Source of the DNA: Thalassospiraceae bacterium LMO-SO8
GTDB lineage: Bacteria > Pseudomonadota > Alphaproteobacteria > Rhodospirillales > Casp-alpha2
DNA length: 64,000 bases
Assembly (NCBI GenBank): GCA_031655335.1
Contig: CP134226.1
Location: forward strand, 868,001-932,000
Direction: 5' to 3'
Shown: positions 18,781-28,737 of the stretch, in pieces
Numbering within the stretch: the stretch's first letter is position 1
How the letters are laid out: every line of letters starts with the position of its first letter
The notes under the pieces: generated by a model
The model's input: only the letters and a program-made list of their open reading frames with translations
What the model was told of the DNA's origin: nothing
Database searches by the model: none
Position numbers and translations under genes: made by a program

Positions 18781-19661
18781 CAGGACATCCGCTTCAGGTT
18801 GCGCATGACGGTCGACCGCGCGGTCATCATGGCAAGCAGCGCCACGGCGACGGGAAGGGTCAGGAACCCCAGGACCTTGAAGAACCCCAGATCAGGCTTG
18901 GGCACCATGGTTGCCCCCGTTTCCATTGCAAGGTAGCCGATCCCGGCCAGGGTCGGCACGGCGAGTGCGAGACCGAGAAACCCGCCCTTGAGCCCCAGGC
19001 CGAGAGCGCGGGACGCGAATTGGCGCGCGATATAGGCATCCTGGGCGCCGATCAGGTGCAGAACCTCGATGGCTTCCCTGTGGATGGCCAGGCCCGTGCG
19101 GGTGGTGAACACCACGGTGCCGATGGTCGCCAGACCGATCAGGCCCAGCACCGCCCAGGCCAAGATCTGGATCACCGTGACCAGACGCACGAGCTGGCTG
19201 AGCCAGACCCGATGGTCGTCGACGGACACCCCCGGCACGCGGGCCTGCAGTTCCTTGGCCAGGGCCTGGACGTCGATCACCGCGTCGCGGTCCACGGTCA
19301 CGTCGATCAGCATGGGGATCGGCAGGTCCTGGGCTTGGCCGGCCTCGCCGATCCAGGGTTTCAGCAGGTCGAGCAGGCGGTCCTTGGACAGCGTCTCGTA
19401 GCGCTCCACCCCCGGCTTGGCGGCCAGCACGGCGAGCACCTGGGCCAGGCGCTGTTCATCCTCGCGGGCGTTCGCACCCGGCGGCACCTGAACCGAGACA
19501 GTGGCGTTGAGCCCCGTGTCCCAACGCTTGACCGCGTCGTTGAGGATCAACATCCCGGCCAGCGCCAGGGCCGACAGAAAGACCATGAAGGCGATCAGCC
19601 AGGGCAGGAAGCGGCCCAGGGTGTCCTCGTTCATCGGCAGGTCGGAGCGGCGGCGAAGCAT
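18780..19661 (-). CDS. ftsX: Cell division protein FtsX
   Basis: This 293-residue membrane subunit of the FtsEX ABC complex has an N-terminal helix (about 22-44), a periplasmic domain, and a C-terminal FtsX domain with three helices at about 162-185, 215-240 and 255-280. In known systems FtsEX couples ATP hydrolysis to cell-wall hydrolase activation at the septum. The start is taken at ATG 19661; a TTG at 19676 would overlap the ftsE stop and is possible. The order ftsE-ftsX is canonical. Confidence 0.93.
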   Translation of the reverse strand: MLRRRSDLPMNEDTLGRFLPWLIAFMVFLSALALAGMLILNDAVKRWDTGLNATVSVQVPPGANAREDEQRLAQVLAVLAAKPGVERYETLSKDRLLDLLKPWIGEAGQAQDLPIPMLIDVTVDRDAVIDVQALAKELQARVPGVSVDDHRVWLSQLVRLVTVIQILAWAVLGLIGLATIGTVVFTTRTGLAIHREAIEVLHLIGAQDAYIARQFASRALGLGLKGGFLGLALAVPTLAGIGYLAMETGATMVPKPDLGFFKVLGFLTLPVAVALLAMMTARSTVMRNLKRMS

Positions 19662-19672
19662 CACGGTCAGCG

Positions 19673-20455
19673 TCAATGAATGCGGGAGAAGCCGGGGCCG
19701 GCGGGAGCGGCACCGGCGCCGATGCCCGGTTCGTCCAGGCCCAGGTCGGAAATGATTTCCGCCTCGTCCGTATTCAGGCGCCCGTTTTCCAGGCGCATGA
19801 CGGGATGCGCCATCTGGCGCACGATACCCAGGTTGTGGGTCGCCACGATCACCGTGGTGCCCAGCTTGTTCAGTTCCTCGAACAGATGCATCAGGCGCAG
19901 GCCCATCTTGTCGTCGACGTTGCCCGTCGGCTCGTCCGCCAGCAGAAGCTTGGGCCGGGTAATGACGGCCCGCGCGATGGCGATGCGCTGCTGCTGGCCG
20001 CCGGACAGGGTCGGCGGGCGCGAATTCAGGTGGTCCTTCAGCCCGACCCAGGACAACAGTTCCTCGACATGGCGGCGCACGTCGCTTTCCCGGGCTCCGG
20101 CCACGCGCATGGGCAGGGCCACGTTGTCGAAGGCGGATAAATGATCGAGCAGGCGGAATTCCTGGAACACGACGCCGACCCGGCGCCTGAGACGCGGCAG
20201 TTCGCCCCTCGACATGCCGGCGACGTTGCGCCCGAACAGCGATATCTGCCCCCGGGTCGGGCGCAGGGCCATGTAGAGAAGCTTCAGCAGGGAGGATTTA
20301 CCCGCGCCGCTTTCGCCCAAAAGAAAGCGAAAGGACGACGGCCCCAGGGAAAAGGTGATGTCCTGCAGCACCTCCGGCCCCAGTCCATAGCGTAGTCCGA
20401 CGTTTTCGAAGCGGACGATGCTTTCGGGATCGCTGTCTCTCACCTTTGGGGGCAC
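19673..20455 (-). CDS. ftsE: Cell division ATP-binding protein FtsE
   Basis: This 260-residue ABC ATPase shows Walker A GESGAGKS (about 47-54), Q-loop VVFQEF, signature LSGGQQQR (about 150-157), Walker B LLLADEP (about 170-176) and the H-loop in VATHN. It has an N-terminal extension and a Gly/Ala/Pro tail beyond the usual length. The start is GTG 20455 or GTG 20443. It begins the operon with ftsX, ydcF and plsC, and is divergent from the MJ0042 gene. Confidence 0.95.
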   Translation of the reverse strand: MPPKVRDSDPESIVRFENVGLRYGLGPEVLQDITFSLGPSSFRFLLGESGAGKSSLLKLLYMALRPTRGQISLFGRNVAGMSRGELPRLRRRVGVVFQEFRLLDHLSAFDNVALPMRVAGARESDVRRHVEELLSWVGLKDHLNSRPPTLSGGQQQRIAIARAVITRPKLLLADEPTGNVDDKMGLRLMHLFEELNKLGTTVIVATHNLGIVRQMAHPVMRLENGRLNTDEAEIISDLGLDEPGIGAGAAPAGPGFSRIH

Positions 20456-20475
20456 CTTGATCGGGCTCTCGGGGA

Positions 20476-20520
20476 CTTTAGGGAAAAATTCATCAATGAT
20501 CGGCTATTCCCTTTAGGGAA
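20476..20520. promoter_or_regulatory. Direct repeat and palindrome between ftsE and MJ0042 gene
   Basis: The 10-mer CTTTAGGGAA occurs at 20476-20485 and again at 20511-20520. The second copy forms the palindrome TTCCCT-TT-AGGGAA (20507-20520). The site lies in the 180-base divergent gap and is a candidate shared operator. The binding protein is unknown. Confidence 0.4.
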
Positions 20521-20635
20521 CAATGCCATGGGGCCGCGTCGGCGTCCAGGGAAGGGACCGAAGCCCTTGGGTTTGCTCGGCTTGCTTTCCTATTTGCCGA
20601 CGCATATAAAGTCCGTGGGTGGAATCGGGGTAAAT

Positions 20636-21679
20636 ATGCTGGTTACCTGTCCAAATTGTCGCACGCGCTACATGCTGCAACCCGCGCAGCTTGGGCCAGG
20701 GCGAAACGTGAGCTGCTCCAACTGTAGCCATGTGTGGTTCGCCGACCCGCGCGATGCGCTGCCCGATCCGGCGCCCACGCACCGTCACGCCGCGGCGCCC
20801 GTCGGCTATCCGCCCCAGCAACAGATGTACGCGCAGCCCGGCTACGGCGCGCCACCCGCGCCCTATCCGCCGCAAGCCTATGCGCCGGCCCCCGTGCCGC
20901 CGGCCGCGCCCGCGCCGGAACCGGCCCCCATGCCGGCGCCGCCGGCGCCGGAACCGGCGGACGCGCCCGATCCCATCATCGAGCCCGACACCATGATCGC
21001 CGACGACACGGATGACGGCGACATGGGCGTGCTGCCCAACGACATCAACGACATGTTCGAGGACGACGACGACATCGAGCCGTTCGAATCCCTGATCAAC
21101 AACGATGACGAGGAAGACGACCTGGAATCCATCGAGTCCCCGGACCAGATGGACGACCCGGACTACATTCCCGACGTGTTCTCGGCCGAGGAACAGGACC
21201 CGGACGACGACCTGCCGAAGAAAAGCATCCTGGGCAAGGTCATCGTCCTGTTCTTCGTGCTGCTGATCGGCGGGCTGGTCGCCGGCACCTTCTTCTTCAA
21301 GGACGAACTGGTCGCCAAGGTTCCGCAGCTGAACGACGTGTTCAAGATGATCGGCTTCCACCAAATCGGCGACGGCCTGCAAATTCAACGCGTCGAGCAT
21401 GCCCAGGAAACGGACCAGGGCCTGGAAGTCCTGGTCATTCGCGGCCAGATCGAAAACGTCGCGGACGGCCCCCGCCCCGTTCCCATGGTCCGCGCGATCC
21501 TGTTCGATTCCGAAGGCGAGCCGATCCAGCACACGGACGTGGCGCCCCTGAAGAGCGAACTGGCGAAGGGCGACAAGATGTCCTTCAAGATCCGGGTCCG
21601 CGAGCCGTCGCCCCTGCGCCGGCGCATCACGGTCACCTTCATCGATCCCAAGGACACGGCGGCGCCGGCCAAGCATTAG
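20636..21679 (+). CDS. MJ0042-type zinc-ribbon protein with DUF3426 domain
   Basis: This 347-residue protein begins with a zinc ribbon (Cys5-x2-Cys8 and Cys27-x2-Cys30 in MLVTCPNCRTRYML... NVSCSNCSHVW). A Pro/Ala/Tyr-rich linker (about 45-105) and a strongly acidic stretch rich in Asp/Glu (about 110-180) follow, then one membrane helix (about 200-222) and a C-terminal beta-rich DUF3426 domain. The start is ATG 20636 behind CGGGG; the ORF extends further upstream without support. The layout is typical of alphaproteobacterial proteins next to ftsE. Function is not established. Confidence 0.9.
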   Translation: MLVTCPNCRTRYMLQPAQLGPGRNVSCSNCSHVWFADPRDALPDPAPTHRHAAAPVGYPPQQQMYAQPGYGAPPAPYPPQAYAPAPVPPAAPAPEPAPMPAPPAPEPADAPDPIIEPDTMIADDTDDGDMGVLPNDINDMFEDDDDIEPFESLINNDDEEDDLESIESPDQMDDPDYIPDVFSAEEQDPDDDLPKKSILGKVIVLFFVLLIGGLVAGTFFFKDELVAKVPQLNDVFKMIGFHQIGDGLQIQRVEHAQETDQGLEVLVIRGQIENVADGPRPVPMVRAILFDSEGEPIQHTDVAPLKSELAKGDKMSFKIRVREPSPLRRRITVTFIDPKDTAAPAKH

Positions 21680-21708
21680 GCGCCGGCCTTCCCCGTTGAT
21701 TGCAAAAA

Positions 21709-24387
21709 TCAGAACTGCTTGAGCAGGCGGTCGATGTAGTCGCGTTCCAGCGGCGGGCGTTGGCGTTCGCCCGAGCGCTTGCGCAGTTCATCGAGGATTT
21801 CCCGGGCCCGGCGCATTTCCATGCGTGACGGCACGTCGACGTCGCCGTCGACCGAGGCGCCGAAGGCCCCGCCCGAACCGCGGCCGAACGGGTCCTGGCC
21901 GCGGCCGGGCCCGCGTTGACCTTGCTGTCCGGGGCGCAGGCCGAGCTGCGGGCCGAACTGCTGCGCCATCTTTTGCGCCATCTGGTCCTGGGATTTCTGT
22001 AGATGTTCCAGGGCTTCCGTCTGATTGGGCACCGCATTGCCCGGCTGCCCCTTGCCGAGGGCCCGCGACGCCTCGCGCATGGCGCGCTCCGCCTGGCCCA
22101 TTTCGCCCGGGATGTTGCCCAGCATTTCATCCATTTGCAGCATCAGGTCCCCCAACGCCCGGCGCAGGGCTTCCTGCTGAGCACGGCCTTGCAGGTTGGG
22201 ATCACCGCCCATGCCCGGCCGGGGCGGACCGTCGGGACGGGCCTGTTGCCGCTCACCTTGTCCGTCGCCCGGTTGCTGGCCCTGGCCTTGCTGCGGCCCC
22301 TGGCCGGGGCGCCTTTCGCCCTGGCCCTGGTTGCCGTCCCGCGGCAGCGGCATGGCGCCTTCCGGGCCCTGGCGGCCGCGCGGCGTGAGGCGGTCCTGCT
22401 GGGCGCGCTGAAAGGTTTCGTCAAGCAGGCCGCGCTGGCGTTCGGTCAGCTCGCGCAGCCCGTCCATCAGGCGTTTGGCCTCGGACATCTGTTGCTGTTC
22501 CTGGGGCGCCATGGCCATGCCGCGGCGAATTTGGTCGAGCGCCTTCTGCAATTGCGCCAGCATCTGGCGGGCCGCGTCCATGGCGCCGTTCTTGGCCAGT
22601 TCACGGGCCCGGTCGAGCATGTCCTGCAGGTCGCGGCTTTGCAGCGATTGCATGTTGGGGTCGAAGGCCGGCAGGTCCTTGAGGTCCTGGCGCGTCAGCT
22701 GCTCGGTCAGCGCCTTGAGGTATTCATCCAATGCTTGGCGCAACTGCTCCATCAGCTGTTGAACTTCCTGGGAATCCGCGCCGTCCCGCATGGCCTTCAT
22801 GACCTTGTCCTGAAGATCCATGAGTTCCCGTTCGGCGACGGCGAAGTCGCCGTCCTCGATGCGCAGCGCCGTATCCCACAGAAGCTTCTGGACACTGGCG
22901 ATCTCCGTATCCTTGTCGCCGCTGTGCAGCAGCCGCGCGCCGGCCACGTTGATGGCGAGGAACACCACCGTATCGTTGAAAAAATGGTCGGGCTTATGAA
23001 GCAGGTCTTCCAGAACCTCGACCACTTCGGTGATCACGTCGGGCGAAACATCGGACAGCTTGCGCCGCTGTTCGACCAGCGCGCGCGCGACCGGATGATT
23101 GAAGGTGCGCTGCGGCAACAGGAACTTCAGGTCCTCGCTGGCGCCGACCTGACCGCGGCCGTCCGTGGCCTCGATGCGGCCGACGACCTCGATCCCCGCC
23201 CAGGGATGGGCGCTCAGATCGTGGACGCCGACGCCCTGGGTCAGCACGGTCCCGGGCTCCGCCAGCGGCAGGGCGAGGCGCACGATCTCCTCGCCGCCGG
23301 GAACGGGGCGGCCATTGGGATGGCGGATGGTCAATTCCACGGAGGCCAGGCCGTAATCGTCCTTGGCCTCGAACTCGGTCTTGAACGACGCCCGTCCGGC
23401 CTGTGACGGCTTGGCGATGAATTCCGCCGTCGGCGGGGTATCCGCGACCACGATCAGGGGCCAGGCCGCAAGCCCGCGCCCGGCGACGGTGATGTTGATG
23501 TCCTGAGCACCCGGCGTGTCGAGCAGGGTTTCCAGGCGAAAGCTGCCGGCCTCATGGCCGCTGCCGATCGGGATGAAGGAGGTTTCGACGCCACCCAAAG
23601 CCAGGTCGGGGGTGCGCCCAACGCCGCTGGCCTGAGCCAGCAGGGTCGAGCCCTGGGGCACCGATATGGCGGCGGCGGACGGCCGGTCGCCGGGCGGCGG
23701 CACCTTGCCGCCACCGTTCAGTTCCAGATAGATCGGCGCCTGACGGGTATAGGCGGGGGGCGTGATCCACACGGACAGGCTGAGCTGTTGACCCATGGCC
23801 GCCGCCCCCAAGGGGGTCATGGCCCGCAGCAAGCGCCCGCCCGCATCGTGTCCGCCGACGGCGATGCCGAGCACCAACAGCACCAGCAAGGGGGCGCGGA
23901 ACGCCCGGGGGTCATGGCCGGCCACGTCCGGCGACGGCGCCCCCAGCCGCATGCCGGCGATGCGTCCGGCCATGCGGTCACGGTGGCGCTGCCACAGGCG
24001 GCGGGCCAGGCGGTCGTCCATGCCGGCCAGCAGCCGATCATCCAGGGTCGCGAGGGGGCGATGATCGAAGCCGCTGTCGTCCTCCAGCCGGTGACGGGCG
24101 GCGGCGCGGCTGACCACGGGCAGGTTTTCCCATGCCCGGCGCAGGGTCAGGGCCAGGCCCCCGGCGAAGGCGACCAGCACGATGCCGTGCAGCCAGTGCG
24201 GCAGATAGGGAAGGATGTCGAGCAGGGCCAGGCCGACGAACAGAGCAAGGACGGCCAGCACGGGCCAGGCCAGCGGCCAGATTCTTTCAAAGAAAATCAC
24301 GGCCCGCGCCAGCGGCAGCAGCAGGCGGTAGCGCAGACCCAATCCGGTGTCCGTCCGGCCGGTCGCCGGTGACGGCGCATCCAGCAT
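21709..24387 (-). CDS. TIGR02302/DUF4175 family membrane protein
   Basis: This 892-residue protein starts at ATG 24387 behind AAAGGAG. It has three N-terminal hydrophobic segments (two within about 25-85, one near 165-190) and a beta-rich middle (SVWITPPAYT.., VADTPPTAEF.., KDDYGLASVELTIRHP). A long helical, Gln/Met-rich coiled region follows, with a low-complexity Gln/Gly/Pro stretch (about 690-750) and a basic C-terminus. It is a conserved alphaproteobacterial family of unknown role. It lies 133 bp after lysA on the same strand. Confidence 0.9.
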   Translation of the reverse strand: MLDAPSPATGRTDTGLGLRYRLLLPLARAVIFFERIWPLAWPVLAVLALFVGLALLDILPYLPHWLHGIVLVAFAGGLALTLRRAWENLPVVSRAAARHRLEDDSGFDHRPLATLDDRLLAGMDDRLARRLWQRHRDRMAGRIAGMRLGAPSPDVAGHDPRAFRAPLLVLLVLGIAVGGHDAGGRLLRAMTPLGAAAMGQQLSLSVWITPPAYTRQAPIYLELNGGGKVPPPGDRPSAAAISVPQGSTLLAQASGVGRTPDLALGGVETSFIPIGSGHEAGSFRLETLLDTPGAQDINITVAGRGLAAWPLIVVADTPPTAEFIAKPSQAGRASFKTEFEAKDDYGLASVELTIRHPNGRPVPGGEEIVRLALPLAEPGTVLTQGVGVHDLSAHPWAGIEVVGRIEATDGRGQVGASEDLKFLLPQRTFNHPVARALVEQRRKLSDVSPDVITEVVEVLEDLLHKPDHFFNDTVVFLAINVAGARLLHSGDKDTEIASVQKLLWDTALRIEDGDFAVAERELMDLQDKVMKAMRDGADSQEVQQLMEQLRQALDEYLKALTEQLTRQDLKDLPAFDPNMQSLQSRDLQDMLDRARELAKNGAMDAARQMLAQLQKALDQIRRGMAMAPQEQQQMSEAKRLMDGLRELTERQRGLLDETFQRAQQDRLTPRGRQGPEGAMPLPRDGNQGQGERRPGQGPQQGQGQQPGDGQGERQQARPDGPPRPGMGGDPNLQGRAQQEALRRALGDLMLQMDEMLGNIPGEMGQAERAMREASRALGKGQPGNAVPNQTEALEHLQKSQDQMAQKMAQQFGPQLGLRPGQQGQRGPGRGQDPFGRGSGGAFGASVDGDVDVPSRMEMRRAREILDELRKRSGERQRPPLERDYIDRLLKQF

Positions 24388-24519
24388 GCGGCGGGCTCCT
24401 TTCAACCCCGAGCGGAGGCGCGTGCCCACGCTCCCCTTAAGATTGGGGCCGCCTGTCGCGGCCCGCAACAGGAATCTGACCGCCACGGAGCGGAACGGCG
24501 GGACGCCCGGGGACGGACG

Positions 24520-25785
24520 TCAGCCTTCCAGCCAGGGCGGCAGGCTGTCGAAGGCCATGAATTCTTCCGGCTCGACACGGCGGCGGACCACGGCATGGTC
24601 GCCGCCCGATACCAGAACTTCGGGCACCAGGGGCCGGCCGTTGTAGGTCGAGGCCATGACGGCCCCATAGGCGCCCGCGGACCTGATCGCCAGAAGGTCG
24701 CCCGGCTTTACGGCGGGAAGATGGCGCTGCACGGCGAAGGTGTCGCCCGTCTCGCAGACAGGTCCAACGACATCGACAGGATGGCGGTCGCTGCCCGGCG
24801 CCGGTTCCGCCACCGGCACGATGGCGTGATAAGCGTCGTAGAGGGCCGGGCGGATCAGATCGTTCATGGCCGCGTCGACGATCACGAAGCGGCGGGTCGA
24901 ACCGTCCTTGGCATAGAGCACGCGGGTCACCAGCACACCCGCGTTGCCCGCGATCAGGCGCCCCGGCTCAAACGTGACATGACAGCCGAGCGACCCGACG
25001 ACGTCCTTGACCATGGCGCCGTAATCGGCCGGCGGCGGCGCCTGTTCGTCGTTGTAGGGAATGCCGAGCCCACCGCCCAGGTCGAGGCGGCGGATGTCGT
25101 GACCCCGAGCGCGCAGGTCGAGGGCGACGTCGCGCAACCGCTCATAGGCCCGGCGGTAGGGCTCCAGATCGAGCAATTGGGAGCCGATGTGGACGGCGAT
25201 GCCGCCGGCATCGATGCCCGGCAGATCGCGCGCCTTGGCGTAAACCTCCGGCGCCCGGTCCCAATCGATGCCGAACTTGTTTTCCGCCCGGCCCGTCGTG
25301 ATCTTGGCGTGGGTCTTGGCGTCCACGTCCGGGTTGATGCGGATCGCCACCTGGGCGGTCATGCCCTTGGCCGCCGCGACCTGGGACAGGGCGACCAGTT
25401 CCGGTTCGGACTCCACGTTTATCTGATAGAGCCCGGCGTCCAGCGCCTGGGCCATTTCGGCCTGGGTCTTGCCGACGCCGGAAAACACGATCTTCGACGC
25501 CGGCACGCCCGCCGCAAGGGCGCGCAACAGCTCGCCGCCGGACACCACGTCGGCCCCCGCCCCCAACCGCGCCAGGGTCTTGATGACGGCGACGTTGCCG
25601 TTGGCCTTGACCGCGTAACAGACGGTGTGGTCCAGGCCCGCGAGGGCATCGTCGAATACCTGGAAGTGACGCTCCAGCGTCGCCCGCGAATAACAATAGA
25701 ACGGCGTGCCCACCTGGTCCGCCAGGTCGGCAAGGCTCACGTCCTCGGCTGACAACAGCCCGTCTTTGTAGGTGAAATGGTCCAA
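24520..25785 (-). CDS. lysA: Diaminopimelate decarboxylase
   Basis: This 421-residue fold-type III PLP enzyme makes L-lysine from meso-diaminopimelate. The PLP lysine is Lys60 in CYAVKANGN; phosphate-binding and active-site segments HIGSQLLDL, LGGGLGIPY, FEPGRLIAG and GPVCETGD are all present. The start codon is TTG 25785 (no in-frame ATG nearby; the first residues DHFTYKDG match the family). The lptM-type gene precedes it and argH lies one gene further upstream, a conserved argH-lptM-lysA order. Confidence 0.96.
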   Translation of the reverse strand: MDHFTYKDGLLSAEDVSLADLADQVGTPFYCYSRATLERHFQVFDDALAGLDHTVCYAVKANGNVAVIKTLARLGAGADVVSGGELLRALAAGVPASKIVFSGVGKTQAEMAQALDAGLYQINVESEPELVALSQVAAAKGMTAQVAIRINPDVDAKTHAKITTGRAENKFGIDWDRAPEVYAKARDLPGIDAGGIAVHIGSQLLDLEPYRRAYERLRDVALDLRARGHDIRRLDLGGGLGIPYNDEQAPPPADYGAMVKDVVGSLGCHVTFEPGRLIAGNAGVLVTRVLYAKDGSTRRFVIVDAAMNDLIRPALYDAYHAIVPVAEPAPGSDRHPVDVVGPVCETGDTFAVQRHLPAVKPGDLLAIRSAGAYGAVMASTYNGRPLVPEVLVSGGDHAVVRRRVEPEEFMAFDSLPPWLEG

Positions 25786-25840
25786 GGGTCGGTTTCCGGT
25801 CTTTATTCAGCGGCGGGCCCGATGAGCGGGCGCGGCCGGG

Positions 25841-26080
25841 TTATCTGGTGCGGTCCGGGATCGTGTCCAGTTTGAGGAACTGGGATCTGTCCACGGGCTC
25901 GGCGTCGCCTTCGGCCGGTTTCACCGGCACAGGGTTCCGTTTTTCCGGCGGGAAATAGGGATAGCCATGGGGAAATTCCGATCCCGGCGGATGCTTCGGC
26001 TGGTTCTTGCGCCCACAGGCCGTGAGCCCGGCGACCGTCAGGCCGGCAAAAAGCGTCGAAAGGAACTGTCTGCGTGTCAT
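25841..26080 (-). CDS. lptM: Small lipoprotein, LptM (YifL) type
   Basis: This 79-residue protein has an N-terminal lipoprotein signal and lipobox GLTACG, followed by RKNQPKHPPGSE. It matches the short LptM/YifL family, whose conserved part is the signal plus a Cys-Gly-x-Lys-Gly-like motif. In Enterobacteria LptM helps assembly of the LPS translocon LptDE. The start is ATG 26080 behind GGAAG. It sits between argH and lysA, as in many proteobacteria. Confidence 0.82.
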   Translation of the reverse strand: MTRRQFLSTLFAGLTVAGLTACGRKNQPKHPPGSEFPHGYPYFPPEKRNPVPVKPAEGDAEPVDRSQFLKLDTIPDRTR

Positions 26081-26120
26081 CGCGTCCGATCTTCCCGAAT
26101 GTCCAACCGCGTCCCGGACC

Positions 26121-27551
26121 CTAGCCCAGGAACCGCGCGCGCGCATCCTTGGCCTGGGCGCGCACGTTGTCCGGCGCCGTGCCGCCGTAACTGGTGCGGC
26201 TGGTCACGGAATTCTCGACGCCAAGCACCGAATATACGTCCTCGGTGATGGCCGGGTCCACTTCGCGCATGTTGGCGATGCTCAACCCCTCAAGTTCGCA
26301 GCCCTTGGCTTCGGCCATGGCGACAAGCGAGCCGGTCACATGATGGGCCTTGCGGAAGGGCATGCCCAGCACCCGGACCAGCCAGTCGGCCAGATCCGTC
26401 GCGGTTGAAAAACCGCGCGAGGCGTCGGCGGCCATGCGGGCCTTATTGAACTTGACGTCGCGCACCATGCCCGCCGTCGCGGCCACGGCCAGGGCGACGT
26501 TGTCGGCGGCGTCGAACACGGCCTCCTTGTCTTCCTGCATGTCCTTGCCGTAGGTCAGCGGCAGGCCCTTCATGACGATGACCAGACCCTGAAACGCGCC
26601 CGCGATGCGCCCGACCTTGGCGCGCACCAGCTCGGCCGCGTCCGGGTTGCGCTTTTGCGGCATGATGGAGGATCCGGTCGAAAAGGCATCGGTGAACTGG
26701 GCGAAGCCGAACTGCTGCGAGCACCAGATCACCATCTCCTCGGCGAAACGCGACAGATGCACGGCAAGGATCGTCGCGGTCGAGAGAAATTCGAGCGCGA
26801 AATCCCGGTCCGACACGGTATCGAGCGAATTGGCCGTCGGCCGGTCGAAGCCGAGCGCCGCCGCCGTCATGTGGCGGTCGATGGGGAACGAAGTTCCGGC
26901 CAGCGCCGCCACGCCCAAGGGGCATTCGTTCAGCCGTTTGCGGGCATCCATGAGGCGGCCCCGGTCGCGGCCCAGCATTTCCACATAGGCCAGCAGATAA
27001 TGGCCGAGGGTCACCGGCTGCGCGCCTTGCAGGTGAGTGAAGCCGGGCATGACGGTCGCGGCCTCGGCCTCGGCGCGCTCGATCAATGCCGCCTGCAGGT
27101 CCTTGACCCCCGCGTCGAGCGCATCGATGGCGCCCCGCACCCAAAGCTTGAAGTCCGTCGCCACCTGATCGTTGCGTGACCGCGCCGTATGCAGGCGGCC
27201 CGCCGGTTCACCGATCAGCGCGGCCAGGCGGCTTTCCACGTTCATGTGGATGTCTTCCAACGCGCGCTTGAATTCGAAGTCGCCCGCGGCGATTTCCGCC
27301 TTCACGGCGGCCAGGCCGTCGGCGATGGCGTCGGCGTCGGCTTGCCCGACGATGCCTTGCTTGGCCAGCATGCGGACATGGGCGGTCGATCCGGCGATGT
27401 CCTCGTTCGCCAGCCGCTTGTCGAATTCGATGGAGGCGTTGATTTCCTCCATGATGGCGTCGGGACCGGCGTCGAAGCGCCCGCCCCAGATGGTCGAGGC
27501 GCCGGAAGCGTCGTTTCCGGTCGATCCGGACTTGCCCGTAGTGCGCGCCAT
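26121..27551 (-). CDS. argH: Argininosuccinate lyase
   Basis: This 476-residue enzyme of the fumarase/aspartase superfamily releases arginine and fumarate from argininosuccinate. The signature [12 protein letters not shown] is at about 293-304, and the conserved TARSRNDQ and MPGFTHLQ(G)AQP stretches are present. The start is ATG 27551 behind a perfect AAGGAG; the frame continues open far upstream, but that part is antisense to the tlpA gene. An N-terminal Ser/Gly/Thr-rich lead of about 20 residues is unusual but short. Confidence 0.97.
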   Translation of the reverse strand: MARTTGKSGSTGNDASGASTIWGGRFDAGPDAIMEEINASIEFDKRLANEDIAGSTAHVRMLAKQGIVGQADADAIADGLAAVKAEIAAGDFEFKRALEDIHMNVESRLAALIGEPAGRLHTARSRNDQVATDFKLWVRGAIDALDAGVKDLQAALIERAEAEAATVMPGFTHLQGAQPVTLGHYLLAYVEMLGRDRGRLMDARKRLNECPLGVAALAGTSFPIDRHMTAAALGFDRPTANSLDTVSDRDFALEFLSTATILAVHLSRFAEEMVIWCSQQFGFAQFTDAFSTGSSIMPQKRNPDAAELVRAKVGRIAGAFQGLVIVMKGLPLTYGKDMQEDKEAVFDAADNVALAVAATAGMVRDVKFNKARMAADASRGFSTATDLADWLVRVLGMPFRKAHHVTGSLVAMAEAKGCELEGLSIANMREVDPAITEDVYSVLGVENSVTSRTSYGGTAPDNVRAQAKDARARFLG

Positions 27552-27614
27552 GGCTATCTCCTTAAGTCCAAGGCGATGGTGTAGACGATCAACGTAAACG
27601 GACAGTGAACCCGC

Positions 27615-28244
27615 ATGGCGACCCGGACGAAACCCCAGACCACCCGTAATGCCCTTGCACCCGCCGCGTTCCTGCGGGCCCTGGCCACCGCCGTCTTGTT
27701 GAGTGGGGCGATTTTCATCATTCCCGGCGGCATTGCAAGGGGGGCTGAGACAGCCTGTTCCGCGCCGCCGCCGGCCTTGGCCAAGTTCAAGACGGCGGAT
27801 CCGGCGGGCGCGCCCGTGACGGAAGCGTTTCAGACCGCGGGGGGCGCCCCCGTCACCATCGCCGAACGGACCCGGGGCAAGGGGGCCGTGATCAATTTCT
27901 GGGCCACCTGGTGCGCCCCCTGCATCAAGGAAATGCCGCATTTGGATGCCTTGAAGGCGGATCTGGCCCAGGACGGGATTCCGGTGATCGCCGTCAGCCA
28001 GGATCGCGGCGGCCTGGACGTGGTCAAACCGTTCTACGACAAACAGGGATACAAGAACCTGGCGATCCATCTGGACCCCAAAGGCACCTTCGCCCGCGCC
28101 AACAAGGTGCGCGGCCTGCCGACGACGATCCTCTATGACGCCGAGGGCCGCGAAAAGGGCCGCCTTGAAGGCATCGCCGAATGGAATGCGCCGGAGGTCA
28201 AAGCATTCATCCGCGCCTGCCTGAGCGGCTCCAAAGGCGGCTGA
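27615..28244 (+). CDS. TlpA-like thioredoxin-fold thiol-disulfide protein
   Basis: This 209-residue protein has an N-terminal hydrophobic segment (about 19-42) that anchors or exports it. The redoxin domain carries [11 protein letters not shown] (Cys100, Cys103), the helix [14 protein letters not shown] and the cis-Pro loop [11 protein letters not shown]. It should reduce periplasmic disulfides, for example in cytochrome maturation. It is divergent from argH, a common alphaproteobacterial arrangement. Confidence 0.92.
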   Translation: MATRTKPQTTRNALAPAAFLRALATAVLLSGAIFIIPGGIARGAETACSAPPPALAKFKTADPAGAPVTEAFQTAGGAPVTIAERTRGKGAVINFWATWCAPCIKEMPHLDALKADLAQDGIPVIAVSQDRGGLDVVKPFYDKQGYKNLAIHLDPKGTFARANKVRGLPTTILYDAEGREKGRLEGIAEWNAPEVKAFIRACLSGSKGG

Positions 28245-28300
28245 GCGGCGATCCAGCCGCCCTGGTTTATCACCGGCGGCGAACGCGCTAGGATAACGCC

Positions 28301-28627
28301 ATGACAACACAAAGCCTGAAGTTCATTTGCGCGGGTGCCCTGGTGCTGGGCCTTGGTGCGTGCAGCGTCACCGAATGGACCCTGCCCGGCGGGTCCGAGG
28401 ACCAGCTTGCCTTCGACCGCCAGGAATGCCGGTCCCTGGCCCGGCGGGAGACCGACCGCATCCTCAAGCGCCAACCCCTGCCGCAGCCCGATTCAGGGCC
28501 GCTGATCGGCAGCGAATACGATGCCGCCATGGCGCGCTATGACATGTCGCGCCAGAGCGACCGGATGTTCGTGTCCTGCATGGAAAACCGCGGCTACCGG
28601 CGGACCAGCCGGTCGCTGTTCGACTAG
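28301..28627 (+). CDS. Small putative lipoprotein
   Basis: This 108-residue protein has a signal with lipobox-like LGLGACS (Cys at about 21). The mature part is charged and has two further cysteines ([10 protein letters not shown] and VSCMENRGY). No domain is recognised. A strong hairpin follows the gene. It is probably an outer-membrane or periplasmic lipoprotein of unknown role. Confidence 0.8.
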   Translation: MTTQSLKFICAGALVLGLGACSVTEWTLPGGSEDQLAFDRQECRSLARRETDRILKRQPLPQPDSGPLIGSEYDAAMARYDMSRQSDRMFVSCMENRGYRRTSRSLFD

Positions 28628-28680
28628 GCATCGGCCGGTGGGCCCGGCGCACGGCTCATGCCATCGATGCGGATAAACAA

Positions 28681-28716
28681 AAACGGCGGCGCCCCGCGTT
28701 GGGCGCCGCCGTTTTC
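28681..28716. terminator. Bidirectional rho-independent terminator
   Basis: A perfect 15-bp stem (AAAACGGCGGCGCCC / GGGCGCCGCCGTTTT) with loop CGCGTT has A and T tracts at the ends, so it works on both strands. It separates the lipoprotein gene from the convergent DUF1127 gene. Confidence 0.93.
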
Positions 28717-28737
28717 TTGTTCGCGAGTCGCGCTGGC

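Noticed and set aside
27552-28310. N-terminal extension of argH into the tlpA region
   Set aside because: The ATG at 27551 has a perfect AAGGAG; the extension is antisense to tlpA.
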